Shown here in pieces: positions 1-6,247 of a DNA stretch of 25,742 nucleotides. The translations under genes were made by a program, and so were the position numbers. Origin of the DNA: a virus; IMG/VR virus record IMGVR_UViG_3300009425_000082, positions 1 to 25,742 of that record; one strand, given 5' to 3'. Each line of letters starts with the position of its first letter. The first letter of the stretch is position 1. The notes under the pieces were generated by a model that made no database searches, was not told where the DNA came from, and worked only from the letters and a program-made list of their open reading frames with translations.

Positions 1-121
1 CTAGTTGTCGGTGTGCAGTGGACATAAGTTGTGCATATTCGACAATCATCTTGACTACATGTTTGTCGAAATGCCACTGGGCAGCCTGCTTGGGTTCTTG
101 ATCAAGATAAAATATGTTCAT
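1..121 (-). CDS. conserved T4-like phage protein, N-terminal part only
   Basis: An open frame starts with ATG at 121 and runs off the left edge of the window after 40 residues. It begins MNIFYLDQEP and continues through KHVVKMIVEYAQLMSTAHR. From memory, this start is shared by a conserved small protein of T4-like marine phages whose function I cannot name. The ATG overlaps the TGA of the upstream 61-residue gene (ATGA), which suggests translational coupling. The frame has no internal stop and is too short to appear as a complete gene. Function unknown. Confidence 0.7.
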   Translation of the reverse strand, partial: MNIFYLDQEPKQAAQWHFDKHVVKMIVEYAQLMSTAHRQL

Positions 122-303
122 ATACCGCCATCTCGTATATCTTGTAGAATGTCATACACCAATGTCTGATTACAATCGGTGATTTCCATGAGCGCATTGC
201 GTAACGCACCCCAATCTGGATGCTTTGGTGTTTCGATCCAATCTTGTACAGCAAATTCTACGTCAGTGCGTAGTTCTCCGTAATACCAGGGTTTAGATGT
301 CAT
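118..303 (-). CDS. small hypothetical protein, 61 residues
   Basis: The 61-residue protein starts MTSKPWYYGELRTDVEFAVQ. It is soluble and mildly acidic, with a tryptophan-rich N-terminal half and no motif I recognise. It sits directly below a strong sigma70-type promoter (338-366), and its stop overlaps the start of the next gene by ATGA, so the two are probably co-expressed early. A TATAAATA box lies only 3 bases upstream of its ATG. Phage genes of this size next to an early promoter are often host-takeover factors, but nothing in the sequence shows that here. Confidence 0.65.
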   Translation of the reverse strand: MTSKPWYYGELRTDVEFAVQDWIETPKHPDWGALRNALMEITDCNQTLVYDILQDIRDGGI

Positions 304-306
304 AGT

Positions 307-314
307 TATTTATA
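307..314 (-). promoter_or_regulatory. TATAAATA late-promoter-like box
   Basis: This is a perfect match on the minus strand to the T4 late promoter -10 element TATAAATA. It ends 3 bases before the ATG at 303, so transcription starting at the usual distance would begin at or just inside that start codon. It may give a leaderless message, serve the downstream gene at 121, or be chance. Confidence 0.35.
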
Positions 315-337
315 GCTCCGCGCTGATTGATATTACT

Positions 338-366
338 ATTATAACAGGAAAGGTTAGACAAGTCAA
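338..366 (-). promoter_or_regulatory. sigma70-type promoter
   Basis: On the minus strand, TTGACT (361-366) and TATAAT (338-343) are separated by exactly 17 bases. The -10 is preceded by TG one base away. It points at the 61-residue gene starting at 303 and would be read by unmodified host RNA polymerase, so early expression is likely. Confidence 0.8.
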
Positions 367-833
367 GCGGCTACTGTCTCTCCTCGCCAGTTCAGAACTT
401 CACCGGATTTAGTGAGAAACCGCAAAAGATAATCTGACTGCTCACCACCACTCTGAATCCATGTCTCCTCTTTTTGGATGATATTCTCATTCCTCCAGCC
501 AAAGGTTTTGCTTGTGCGAGTTGCATTGAATAAACCCTCAATGGCGGTTTCACTTAGGATGATAGGAGAATCCCACTCTTCACATGGTACTGGCTCTCCC
601 TCATCTAAGAGTTCATAGCCAACTGAGTACTCTTCCCAGGACTCATTATAAGTCGTGATAGCGGCACCAATAGACTTCCAGAAGTCGCGGTCTTGCGCCT
701 GGGCTATGGTCACATTCTCAGTGACGTATGTGTTACCGCCCTTGTACTTCCAGTGCTGAGGACATTCACCCTCACCGTTCCAATCATGTGCGCCATAGTT
801 CTCGCGGATTTGAGTTTGAGTTACAATCTTCAT
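363..833 (-). CDS. conserved phage hypothetical protein, 156 residues
   Basis: The 156-residue soluble, acidic protein starts MKIVTQTQIRENYGAHDWNG. The N-terminal stretch with ENYGAHDW, GEGECPQHWK and KGGNTYV resembles a conserved protein of T4-like phages that I have no function for. There is no membrane segment and no nucleotide-binding motif. Its ATG overlaps the TAA of the upstream 55-residue gene (TAATG), so it is read from the promoter at 1035-1062. Its stop lies within the -35 region of the next promoter (361-366), so the two units abut without a visible terminator. Confidence 0.75.
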   Translation of the reverse strand: MKIVTQTQIRENYGAHDWNGEGECPQHWKYKGGNTYVTENVTIAQAQDRDFWKSIGAAITTYNESWEEYSVGYELLDEGEPVPCEEWDSPIILSETAIEGLFNATRTSKTFGWRNENIIQKEETWIQSGGEQSDYLLRFLTKSGEVLNWRGETVAA

Positions 834-1000
834 TATACATTCTCCACAGTGAAGTATTCAGCAGTTAAACGAGTGACCTCGACTTGGGCAAACCCAGTTT
901 CAGTCTCGCTAGAAGGAGTTAACAGGCGACAAACCTGCCCAATCTCCATCATTTCTGCGTCACTGAACATGTTTGCTATAACACCTTTGCTTAAAGTCAT
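833..1000 (-). CDS. small hypothetical protein, 55 residues
   Basis: A short frame runs from ATG at 1000 to TAA at 833. It starts MTLSKGVIANMFSDAEMMEI and ends TAEYFTVENV. It is supported by a sigma70-type promoter (1035-1062), a purine-rich GA tract that can act as ribosome-binding site just before the ATG, and a TAATG overlap with the downstream 156-residue gene. Residues after 20 (GQVCRLL, TGFAQVEVTRLTAEYF) look like beta strands of a small barrel, but this is only a reading of the pattern. Function unknown. Confidence 0.65.
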   Translation of the reverse strand: MTLSKGVIANMFSDAEMMEIGQVCRLLTPSSETETGFAQVEVTRLTAEYFTVENV

Positions 1001-1075
1001 ATTCTCTCTCTCTCTTTACTCGATTTCAGATACTATTATAACACACTGGTAGGCTATGTCAACCTTTATTTTCAT
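1001..1075 (-). repeat. promoter-leader cassette, copy A
   Basis: This stretch upstream of the 55-residue gene resembles 1304-1380 upstream of the 74-residue gene. The two share, in order, AAAGGTTGAC, a CCTA core, TGTTATAATAGT and GAGTAAAGAGAGAGAGA. The likeness spans -35, -10, leader and ribosome-binding tract, so it looks like a duplicated promoter-leader unit placed before unrelated small genes. Confidence 0.65.
1035..1062 (-). promoter_or_regulatory. sigma70-type promoter
   Basis: On the minus strand, TTGACA (1057-1062) and TATAAT (1035-1040) are 16 bases apart. It drives the 55-residue gene at 1000 and, through the TAATG overlap, the 156-residue gene. Confidence 0.8.
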
Positions 1076-1078
1076 CTT

Positions 1079-1303
1079 TTATGCATTATCTCGTGCGGGG
1101 CAAAAAGACTTCTTTCGATCAACAAGGTACTTCTCCATCACTATATCCATAGCTTGGGCAGTAATGTTCTCATCAACTATGATAGTATCGTATGCAGAAG
1201 GGTTGTTCACCGCAGCCAAAGACGGAGCAAATACATCACGATTTGGCTGATAGAAGTAGTTTTTGGTGAAGGTAATTGAATCTGCGTAATTGTAAGTTGA
1301 CAT
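1079..1303 (-). CDS. small hypothetical protein, 74 residues
   Basis: The 74-residue protein starts MSTYNYADSITFTKNYFYQP. The N-terminal third is rich in Tyr, Phe and Asn; the rest (residues 40-65, with ITAQAMDIVMEKYLV) is probably helical, followed by a short basic tail containing one Cys. No family is recognised. It has its own sigma70-type promoter (1341-1368) and a GA-rich leader nearly the same as that of the next gene, so the two small genes are probably expressed at the same early time. It faces away from the plus-strand gene at 1441. Confidence 0.65.
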   Translation of the reverse strand: MSTYNYADSITFTKNYFYQPNRDVFAPSLAAVNNPSAYDTIIVDENITAQAMDIVMEKYLVDRKKSFCPARDNA

Positions 1304-1380
1304 ATCTATTTCTCTCTCTCTTTACTCAATTTGTACAACTATTATAACACATCCATAGGCAAAGTCAACCTTTATTTGCA
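1304..1380 (-). repeat. promoter-leader cassette, copy B
   Basis: This is the second copy of the promoter-leader unit described at 1001-1075. It differs mainly in the spacer between -35 and -10 and in the bases after the -10, while the TGTTATAATAGT and GAGTAAAGAGAGAGAGA blocks are kept. Confidence 0.65.
1341..1368 (-). promoter_or_regulatory. sigma70-type promoter
   Basis: On the minus strand, TTGACT (1363-1368) and TATAAT (1341-1346) are 16 bases apart. It drives the 74-residue gene at 1303. Confidence 0.8.
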
Positions 1381-1401
1381 TTTATTTGCATTTATTTTGC
1401 A
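1371..1401 (+). repeat. short tandem repeat TTTATTTGCA
   Basis: Two exact copies of TTTATTTGCA (1371-1380, 1381-1390) are followed by TTTATTTTGCA. The array lies between two divergent transcription units and directly before the late box of the plus-strand gene. It may be slippage, or an AT-rich upstream element for either promoter. Confidence 0.7.
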
Positions 1402-1409
1402 TATAAATA
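1402..1409 (+). promoter_or_regulatory. T4-type late promoter box on the plus strand
   Basis: A perfect TATAAATA on the plus strand lies 31 bases before the ATG of the NUMOD3 gene at 1441. It is the only late box on this strand and serves the only plus-strand gene, which argues that it is functional. Confidence 0.65.
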
Positions 1410-1440
1410 GTGCTATTATCACCTATTTTATGAGTATATC

Positions 1441-1977
1441 ATGGCTAGAGCCAGTCGATTCTTTCTATTCCAACGCCAATCCGAGTTCTGGATAGTGGAT
1501 GAGAATAGCCTCCAAGCAGTACCTAAGCCACGCGAGTTGATCATCAAGCTATCAACTGTCGAGGCTGTGCGCGATTATGTGATCCATTACAATAAGAAAG
1601 ACTTACCCATAGTGGACAAATGCCGAGATAGGACTGGATGGCATACTCCTGAAGGTCGCGAAAGAATCAAGAAAGCCAAGCTCGGCAATAAGCATCCATC
1701 CAGAAAGAAGGGATGGACCGAAGAGCATAAACAGAAAATCAGTGATACTATGACCGGTACCAGAGTAGGAGAGTTTAATCCTATGTATGGTCGTAAACAT
1801 AACGATGAGACAATCAAATTGATTAGGATGAAGGCTTTTCAACGTCCTAAAAGAAAATGGTGCGTTGAACCGAATGGCTCGCGGCACCTTGTATTACTTG
1901 AATTCAAACTTCCAGATGAATGGCAATGGGGCAGAGAATATGACCCATATCGCCCTAAGCCGCAGATTTCTTCTTAG
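1441..1977 (+). CDS. NUMOD3-motif protein, homing-endonuclease-like without nuclease domain
   Basis: This is the only plus-strand gene, 178 residues. Residues 66-127 carry repeated NUMOD3-type units: HTPEGRERIKKAKLGNKH, then WTEEHKQKISDTMTG, then NPMYGRKHNDETIKLIR. NUMOD3 is a DNA-binding module found in GIY-YIG and HNH homing endonucleases. I see no GIY-YIG, HNH or LAGLIDADG motif in the first 65 residues, so this may be a stand-alone DNA-binding relic or a protein with an unrecognised N-terminal domain. The C-terminal part (KRKWCVEPNG, then LPDEWQWGRE) looks folded. It has its own late box, no clear ribosome-binding site, and its 3' end overlaps the convergent DUF6433-like gene by 23 bases. 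Orientation and family suggest an inserted selfish element. Confidence 0.8.
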   Translation: MARASRFFLFQRQSEFWIVDENSLQAVPKPRELIIKLSTVEAVRDYVIHYNKKDLPIVDKCRDRTGWHTPEGRERIKKAKLGNKHPSRKKGWTEEHKQKISDTMTGTRVGEFNPMYGRKHNDETIKLIRMKAFQRPKRKWCVEPNGSRHLVLLEFKLPDEWQWGREYDPYRPKPQISS

Positions 1978-2458
1978 TAACTCTCTTCTTCTTAGCTTTC
2001 TTAGCAACTGGCTTGTTGTAGTCGGTGATACCTAATGTGCCAAGTACCGCTTCCAGTTGTGGATATTCAGCTAACAACGTGCCATCTTTCATAGCAGTGA
2101 GAATGCTTGCCTCGCTTGGATGTACTGCTTCAAGTATCTGAACCCATACTGTCTCTCGTTGAGGCTGTTTCAAGTTATGGATATTGGCAGTGGGATCAAA
2201 GAATCCCTTGATTCTACGCCACTCTAGTTGAATGGTAGAATTGGACATTCCAGCAGGGATATCTTTCTCTAGCTTGACTGTGTTTGGCATACCCTCTGGT
2301 ATGCCCCAATCGGCTTTGATAGCACCAACACCATGTCGTACCAATGGTACTAGTGACTGATTCGTACTTGCCCATTGCTTTAGCCGGTCGGCTTGTTCTG
2401 TAGAACTACTGACTGAGAACACCCAATCAAAACCCTCATTAGTTTGTCTAAATTTCAT
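1955..2458 (-). CDS. DUF6433-like conserved T4-like phage protein
   Basis: The protein has 167 residues if started at the second of two adjacent ATGs. GGAG lies 6 bases before that one but only 3 before the first (2461). The middle and C-terminal parts match my memory of DUF6433, a conserved protein of T4-like marine phages: IPEGMPN, IQLEWRRIKGF, then QILEAVHPSEASILTAMKDG. The tail ends in a lysine-rich stretch (KKAKKKRVTKKKSAA), which may bind nucleic acid. A perfect late box lies about 35 bases upstream, so late expression is likely. Function unknown. Its 3' end overlaps the convergent NUMOD3 gene. Confidence 0.8.
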   Translation of the reverse strand: MKFRQTNEGFDWVFSVSSSTEQADRLKQWASTNQSLVPLVRHGVGAIKADWGIPEGMPNTVKLEKDIPAGMSNSTIQLEWRRIKGFFDPTANIHNLKQPQRETVWVQILEAVHPSEASILTAMKDGTLLAEYPQLEAVLGTLGITDYNKPVAKKAKKKRVTKKKSAA

Positions 2459-2491
2459 CATTTACTCCATTATTTATTTGGCTTACCTCAG

Positions 2492-2499
2492 TATTTATA
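2492..2499 (-). promoter_or_regulatory. T4-type late promoter box
   Basis: A perfect minus-strand TATAAATA lies in the short gap after the RNase H gene. The expected start is near 2485, giving a leader of about 25 bases that contains GGAG before the DUF6433-like gene. Confidence 0.7.
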
Positions 2500-3390
2500 C
2501 TAGAAATCTTCAATGACATCCATCATACCAGTCAACTGCTTTGCCACGAAATAGCCAAATAAGTCTGCTCGACCCTTGCCTTGTTGTGCTTCATATGACT
2601 CAACAATGCCATCTTTGATCTCTTGAGGAGTCATTGACAGGTCTACCAGTCTTTTGTTGCGCTTGTAGCCATGAGCCATCTCACCAGTCACCCATTCAGA
2701 TGGTTGTTGCTTCTTCCACTCTTCTTTTAGAACAGTGCGAATAGGACGCTGTCTCTTAGACTCTGTAACAAAAGTGTCATCGTCTGACAACATGTTAGGC
2801 ACACCATCACCTCTGTCGCCAATAATGATATGCTCCATCAGTACATTGTGAGCCGGTTCGGTGATTTTAATCATCTTCTTCTTGCCGGGGCTATACTGTG
2901 ACACATTAGGAAACTTCTGCAACTGGGCAAAATCGTGATCACCAGATATAACTAGGAATGGTTCAGCAGATGCAAACAGCTTCCCTTCAGTACTTGCTGT
3001 CTGGCTATACTCTGCTAATGCACCAATCACATCATCAGCCTCAGCACCATGTATGTTAATCACAGGATAAGGCATGAACTCGTCAATCTCATCACGCACC
3101 ATGTTCAATGCGTCAAATATGGATGACCAGTCTAATCCACTATCATCACGGCTCTTCTTGCGACCCGCTTTGTAGTGTGGAAAGACTTCTCTGCGCCAAT
3201 AGTGTCTATTATCACACGCAATTACTATCTCACCGAACTCTTTGCCATATCTGTTCTTATAGCTACGAATTGAGTTGAGTATCATGTGACGGATGAGTGG
3301 GACATTGATATCCACTGAGTTATCTTTACGATGACCTATCTCTGCCATGAAATTAGAAATGGAGACTTGACTATAATCAATAACAATCAT
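2500..3390 (-). CDS. rnh: T4-type RNase H (5'-3' exonuclease, FEN family)
   Basis: The 296-residue protein is close in length to T4 RNase H, which removes RNA primers and adjacent DNA from lagging-strand fragments. The acidic residues that hold the two metal ions are all visible: D5 in MIVIDYS, D60 in IVIACD, the HGAEADD block (E117, D119, D120), SGDHDF (D151, D153) and GDRGDGVPN (D192, D195). The R/K-rich stretch after D60 (YWRREVFPHYKAGRKK) corresponds to the substrate-binding arch region. Its start overlaps the stop of the upstream basic protein by ATGA, so both are read from the promoter at 3954-3982. A late-driven gene follows. It acts at the replication fork in the cytoplasm. Confidence 0.93.
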   Translation of the reverse strand: MIVIDYSQVSISNFMAEIGHRKDNSVDINVPLIRHMILNSIRSYKNRYGKEFGEIVIACDNRHYWRREVFPHYKAGRKKSRDDSGLDWSSIFDALNMVRDEIDEFMPYPVINIHGAEADDVIGALAEYSQTASTEGKLFASAEPFLVISGDHDFAQLQKFPNVSQYSPGKKKMIKITEPAHNVLMEHIIIGDRGDGVPNMLSDDDTFVTESKRQRPIRTVLKEEWKKQQPSEWVTGEMAHGYKRNKRLVDLSMTPQEIKDGIVESYEAQQGKGRADLFGYFVAKQLTGMMDVIEDF

Positions 3391-3917
3391 ATCGGTAATA
3401 CTCCTGCTTCAACTTCGTCAGGATCAAAGCCCCAACGATATCCAAGATCGGGATAAAACACACCTTTAGAACGCTTGGGTACACCATCGGAGTCATAAGC
3501 TAGGGTTGTGCATGTCCACTGAGTTACGTTATCTGCATTGGCACCGTATCTGTCATCGATCCAGTCACCACTTCTGAGATACGCTTCCATGTGCCGAATG
3601 TAACCAGTGCATGATGCCGCTTTGGCTATTGCACCTTTATCACCAGCTTTAGCACCACGATTGAACTCGGTGAGGTATTCTTTCTGAGTCTTGATCCAGT
3701 CTCGGACGTTCTTCAGGCTGAATGTCTCATCGTCATCTAGGGCGACAACTTTGGGTGCTATACCAGCATAGGTGGGAGGATTATCTCGTTGGCGCTTTTC
3801 TCTAGCCAGTTTGAGTCGTTCGCCAGCTTCGGCTCTCTGCTCTTCTGTCATAGGCTTGCGCTTCTTGCGTACTTTCTTAGTTTCTGGGCGAAACTCTGCG
3901 TACTTGTCTTTAGCCAT
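3387..3917 (-). CDS. conserved T4-like phage protein upstream of RNase H
   Basis: The 176-residue protein has a very basic N-terminus (residues 14-46, with KKVRKKRKP and LKLAREKRQRDN). A mixed region follows with SLKNVRDWIKTQKEYLTEF and a C-terminal part rich in aromatic residues (FYPDLGYRWGFDPDEV). I recall a similar conserved protein of unknown function next to RNase H in T4-like marine phages. The basic start suggests nucleic acid contact, which is inference. It is the first gene behind a near-consensus promoter and is coupled to RNase H by ATGA, so a replication or repair role is plausible. Confidence 0.78.
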   Translation of the reverse strand: MAKDKYAEFRPETKKVRKKRKPMTEEQRAEAGERLKLAREKRQRDNPPTYAGIAPKVVALDDDETFSLKNVRDWIKTQKEYLTEFNRGAKAGDKGAIAKAASCTGYIRHMEAYLRSGDWIDDRYGANADNVTQWTCTTLAYDSDGVPKRSKGVFYPDLGYRWGFDPDEVEAGVLPI

Positions 3918-3953
3918 GGTGAAATTCCTATTAGTTATTTGTTTACAGTATCT

Positions 3954-3982
3954 ATGATAACAGGAATAACACCATTTGTCAA
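3954..3982 (-). promoter_or_regulatory. sigma70-type promoter for the RNase H unit
   Basis: On the minus strand, TTGACA (3977-3982) and TATCAT (3954-3959) are 17 bases apart. The expected start lies about 30 bases before the ATG at 3917. The -35 sits only 4 bases past the stop of the upstream gene, and no terminator is visible between them. Confidence 0.8.
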
Positions 3983-3986
3983 GAGG

Positions 3987-4223
3987 TTAAACTAAAGTTT
4001 TGATAGAGGATACTCTGATAGAACGCCAATCTTTCTTCTCAGTGTCAAATACAGTCAATGTGTCTTGATTGCGCTGAAGTGCCACTGCTTCATCTCCATA
4101 GATTTCTTTGAGGATACTGGGCTGTATCGTTGCTTCCATAACACGCTCTGTGCCATCGACTTTAGTGAATGTAACAGTGCGTACACCATTGCTTAGACTT
4201 TCAAGGTATGCTTCTTTACTCAT
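3987..4223 (-). CDS. DUF2693-like small beta-barrel protein
   Basis: The 78-residue protein resembles the DUF2693 family, predicted to have an SH3-like barrel fold and common in phages. The N-terminal signature is NGVRTVTFTKVDGTERVMEA, and the typical end is TEKKDWRSIRVSSI. The molecular role is unknown. A strong GGGGAA ribosome-binding site precedes the ATG. It lies 14 bases after the cytidylyltransferase gene and ends the accessory transcription unit, directly before the promoter of the RNase H unit. Confidence 0.78.
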   Translation of the reverse strand: MSKEAYLESLSNGVRTVTFTKVDGTERVMEATIQPSILKEIYGDEAVALQRNQDTLTVFDTEKKDWRSIRVSSIKTLV

Positions 4224-4237
4224 AATATAATTCCCCT

Positions 4238-4642
4238 TCAGGATTTAACGCGGGCTCTTAGGTCGCTGGTTGAAAAACGATGATCTCGTTTATTAAAATA
4301 TAGTGAGATACCTCTATCCTTACAGATTGTGGCACCGGTGAAGTCTTTTTCTCTATATTCTTCACCTAGTATTCTAACATTAATATCGTACATTGTCAAG
4401 ATATCTTCTAAATCAATTTCATTGCCATATGGTATAATCTCATCCACATAGCGAACGGCATTTAACTGAGTGTATCGCTCTACTACTGTCTGAATTGGCT
4501 TGTTCTTATTTTTTCTATCAGTAGATGGGTCTACCTGCAACCCACATATTAGATAATCACATTGCGATTTTGCATCTCTGAGCATTTGCACATGTCCAGC
4601 ATGAAGCAAATCAAAGGTACTGCATGTGAAGCCTGTAATCAC
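4238..4642 (-). CDS. TagD-like cytidylyltransferase (nucleotidyltransferase fold)
   Basis: The 134-residue protein is the length of glycerol-3-phosphate cytidylyltransferases. These join a phosphate-bearing substrate to CMP from CTP, releasing pyrophosphate. The HxGH nucleotide-binding motif is HAGH at residues 14-17, preceded by CSTFDLL. VERY (54-57) matches the family's conserved ER-containing helix, and HRFSTSDLRAR near the C-terminus corresponds to the RTEGISTT loop, with changes. The true substrate cannot be read from the sequence. The start is GTG, overlapping the stop of the upstream gene (GTGA). A second, cupin-fused nucleotidyltransferase occurs at 7554-8351. Both could serve polyol, heptose or surface-sugar chemistry. 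Confidence 0.85.
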   Translation of the reverse strand: MITGFTCSTFDLLHAGHVQMLRDAKSQCDYLICGLQVDPSTDRKNKNKPIQTVVERYTQLNAVRYVDEIIPYGNEIDLEDILTMYDINVRILGEEYREKDFTGATICKDRGISLYFNKRDHRFSTSDLRARVKS

Positions 4643-4920
4643 TTGAGTATCAGCCCGCTAGTAAACTCACGGTATGCAGTAACTACGTCCTTATGGGCTT
4701 CAGCTATGAATACCACATTAGTAATGTAAAAGGTGCATTCATCAGCCTCTTCACCACTTGCCATGCTCAAACCACGTGCGAATCCCATTCCGGTTGAACC
4801 ATGGACAACCATGCGTGGATCTTTTAGTATGACCACCTGAGTGTCTTCTCTTACGAATTTACCTATGAACTCACCGACGGTCGTTACTACCGATACTACA
4901 TCATTTACTTCTGTTGTCAT
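4639..4920 (-). CDS. small beta protein, possibly Sm-like
   Basis: The protein is 93 residues from ATG at 4920, which has AAGGAAG about 8 bases upstream and starts 2 bases after the previous stop. A longer frame from TTG at 4950 would overlap that gene and has no site. The pattern of short strands (VVSVVTTVGEFIGKFVRE, QVVILKDPRMVV, CTFYITNVVFIAEA) followed by TAYREFTSGLIL resembles a conserved protein of T4-like marine phages, and the strands suggest an Sm-like barrel. That fold is my inference. It sits between a membrane protein and a cytidylyltransferase, coupled to both. Confidence 0.7.
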   Translation of the reverse strand: MTTEVNDVVSVVTTVGEFIGKFVREDTQVVILKDPRMVVHGSTGMGFARGLSMASGEEADECTFYITNVVFIAEAHKDVVTAYREFTSGLILK

Positions 4921-4922
4921 TA

Positions 4923-5891
4923 TTATACTTCCTTCTTGTCTATTAGCCAACCTAGTTTATTTCTCAAATTCCGGTCGAGTCTCCCCAACTGGTCTATTTC
5001 CGTATCACTTAATACGGGTTCTGATTCAGCTACTACAACCTTCACCGGCTCGGGGCTTGGCACCGATGGTTCTGGTTTTGCGTCCATCATAAAATCTTCA
5101 ACAGCTTCAGTAGCATCATCACCGAGGAAAGTCATCGACTCACCTCGCCTTTCCATCAGGCTCATGTTAGCTGATATGACTAGCAGTATAGCTAACGGAT
5201 CAAACACTACTACAAGTAATAGTATCACGAATCGCACCGCTTTGTCAAGTAGTTCTTTGTCGGAATCACCATATATTAATTCAGCGATATATTTGATAGG
5301 TCCCACTTCAACTTCAATCACCAATTGTTCTGTCTCAAGCACTAATTTGCTTGACAGGAGCGTCTCCATTGCTTCACCAGCGTCATCAATAGATAAGTTG
5401 AGTGTCTGTCTCTCTAATGATTGTGACTGACGTACAGCCAGGGATCCTTCAGCCCCTCTTATTCTATCGTAGTTAATGAGCGTCTGTACAGCTTGGTCCA
5501 GCTGTCCGATAACTTGTTGAGCATCATCTACACGCCTTTGTTGTTGCGCTAGTCTGGCATCGATCCTAGCTATCTGGAGAGACTTATCACCCGTTATCAC
5601 TGAGTGTTCTAAGTGTGCTTTGGACAGATATCCGTAGATTCCCATAGAGGTGATGATTGAGAGAATAATGACCGATGCAGTGAAATAGGTTCTGAGGAGA
5701 AATCCAGCTTTCTTCCAGTTTCTATAGAGCCATGATGCTGTGACTAACTTAGCAAGTTCTAATACAATGCCCATAGCCATGATGGGTATTTTGACTGCGG
5801 GGAATATAGCCATCAATCCAATAATGGAAAAATAACCCGCTACAGCAGATACTGATAGTGCAGATACAATTAATAATACTAGGAATATCAT
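4923..5891 (-). CDS. conserved phage membrane protein with coiled coil
   Basis: The protein is 322 residues from ATG at 5891. That start overlaps the upstream TGA (ATGA) and has GGAG 6 bases before it; a GTG at 5903 is the less likely alternative. Hydrophobic helices lie at about residues 1-24, 33-55, 67-90 and 222-247. Between the third and fourth is a long Gln/Arg/Asp-rich coiled coil (LAQQQRRVDDAQQVIGQLDQ and on). A proline-rich acidic tail follows. The VLELAKLVTASWLYRNWKKA segment is typical of a membrane protein conserved in marine T4-like phages. Role unknown; it may be in lysis, superinfection control or inner-membrane remodelling. It is cotranscribed with the GIY-YIG-like gene, probably from the late box at 6281-6288. 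Confidence 0.8.
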   Translation of the reverse strand: MIFLVLLIVSALSVSAVAGYFSIIGLMAIFPAVKIPIMAMGIVLELAKLVTASWLYRNWKKAGFLLRTYFTASVIILSIITSMGIYGYLSKAHLEHSVITGDKSLQIARIDARLAQQQRRVDDAQQVIGQLDQAVQTLINYDRIRGAEGSLAVRQSQSLERQTLNLSIDDAGEAMETLLSSKLVLETEQLVIEVEVGPIKYIAELIYGDSDKELLDKAVRFVILLLVVVFDPLAILLVISANMSLMERRGESMTFLGDDATEAVEDFMMDAKPEPSVPSPEPVKVVVAESEPVLSDTEIDQLGRLDRNLRNKLGWLIDKKEV

Positions 5892-6247
5892 CTGGGACTC
5901 CACTTGATTGGTACGAATTCAGCGAGGTGACTTCTACGCAATCTGATATTCAACATATCATTCAGACATCGTGGATCTTCGCGGCACTGCCACTGTAGAA
6001 GAAGTTCCTGCATCTTAGCATAGGACTTCTTCTCATATTCCACCAGAGTATCTTTGATAAGATCACCTTCATATTCTAGTACGGCATTGCCACTACCAAA
6101 ATACTTTTCATATTGTTTAATAGGTTTACACGAGTATCCAATGTAGTATCTTCCATCTGGGAAGTATGTACAATATACCCTATGTACTTTCTTTTCCGCG
6201 GGTTTCTTCTTCCGCTTCTTCTTCACTACTTTCTTCACTGCTACCAT
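5888..6247 (-). CDS. GIY-YIG-like nuclease family protein
   Basis: The 119-residue protein opens with a lysine-rich stretch (KKVVKKKRKKK). A GIY-YIG-like core follows: RVYCTYFPDGRYYIGYS (residues 23-39), then YFGSG, as in phage GIY-YIG proteins of the YxGSG type, and a C-terminal NIRLRRSHL. The first motif is RVY rather than GIY, while the second, YIG, is intact. A catalytic Arg right after YIG is not evident, so activity is uncertain. The first 68 bases overlap the end of the 67-residue gene in another frame. A late box at 6281-6288 lies 34 bases upstream, inside that gene. It may be a homing-type or resolvase-type nuclease, or an inactive derivative. Confidence 0.7.
   Translation of the reverse strand: MVAVKKVVKKKRKKKPAEKKVHRVYCTYFPDGRYYIGYSCKPIKQYEKYFGSGNAVLEYEGDLIKDTLVEYEKKSYAKMQELLLQWQCREDPRCLNDMLNIRLRRSHLAEFVPIKWSPR

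Noticed and set aside
693-1052. Plus-strand open frame of 119 residues
   Set aside because: It lies opposite the 156- and 55-residue genes, which have promoters, ribosome-binding sites and coupling; its composition is Leu/Ser/Thr-rich like an antisense shadow.
1079-1303. Frameshifted remnant of a larger gene in the left small-gene region
   Set aside because: Each small frame has its own promoter or start overlap, and no continuing homologous frame is seen, so they read as separate genes.
4936-5430. Plus-strand Ser/Thr-rich open frame opposite the membrane protein
   Set aside because: It is the antisense of a well-supported gene, with no ribosome-binding site or promoter.
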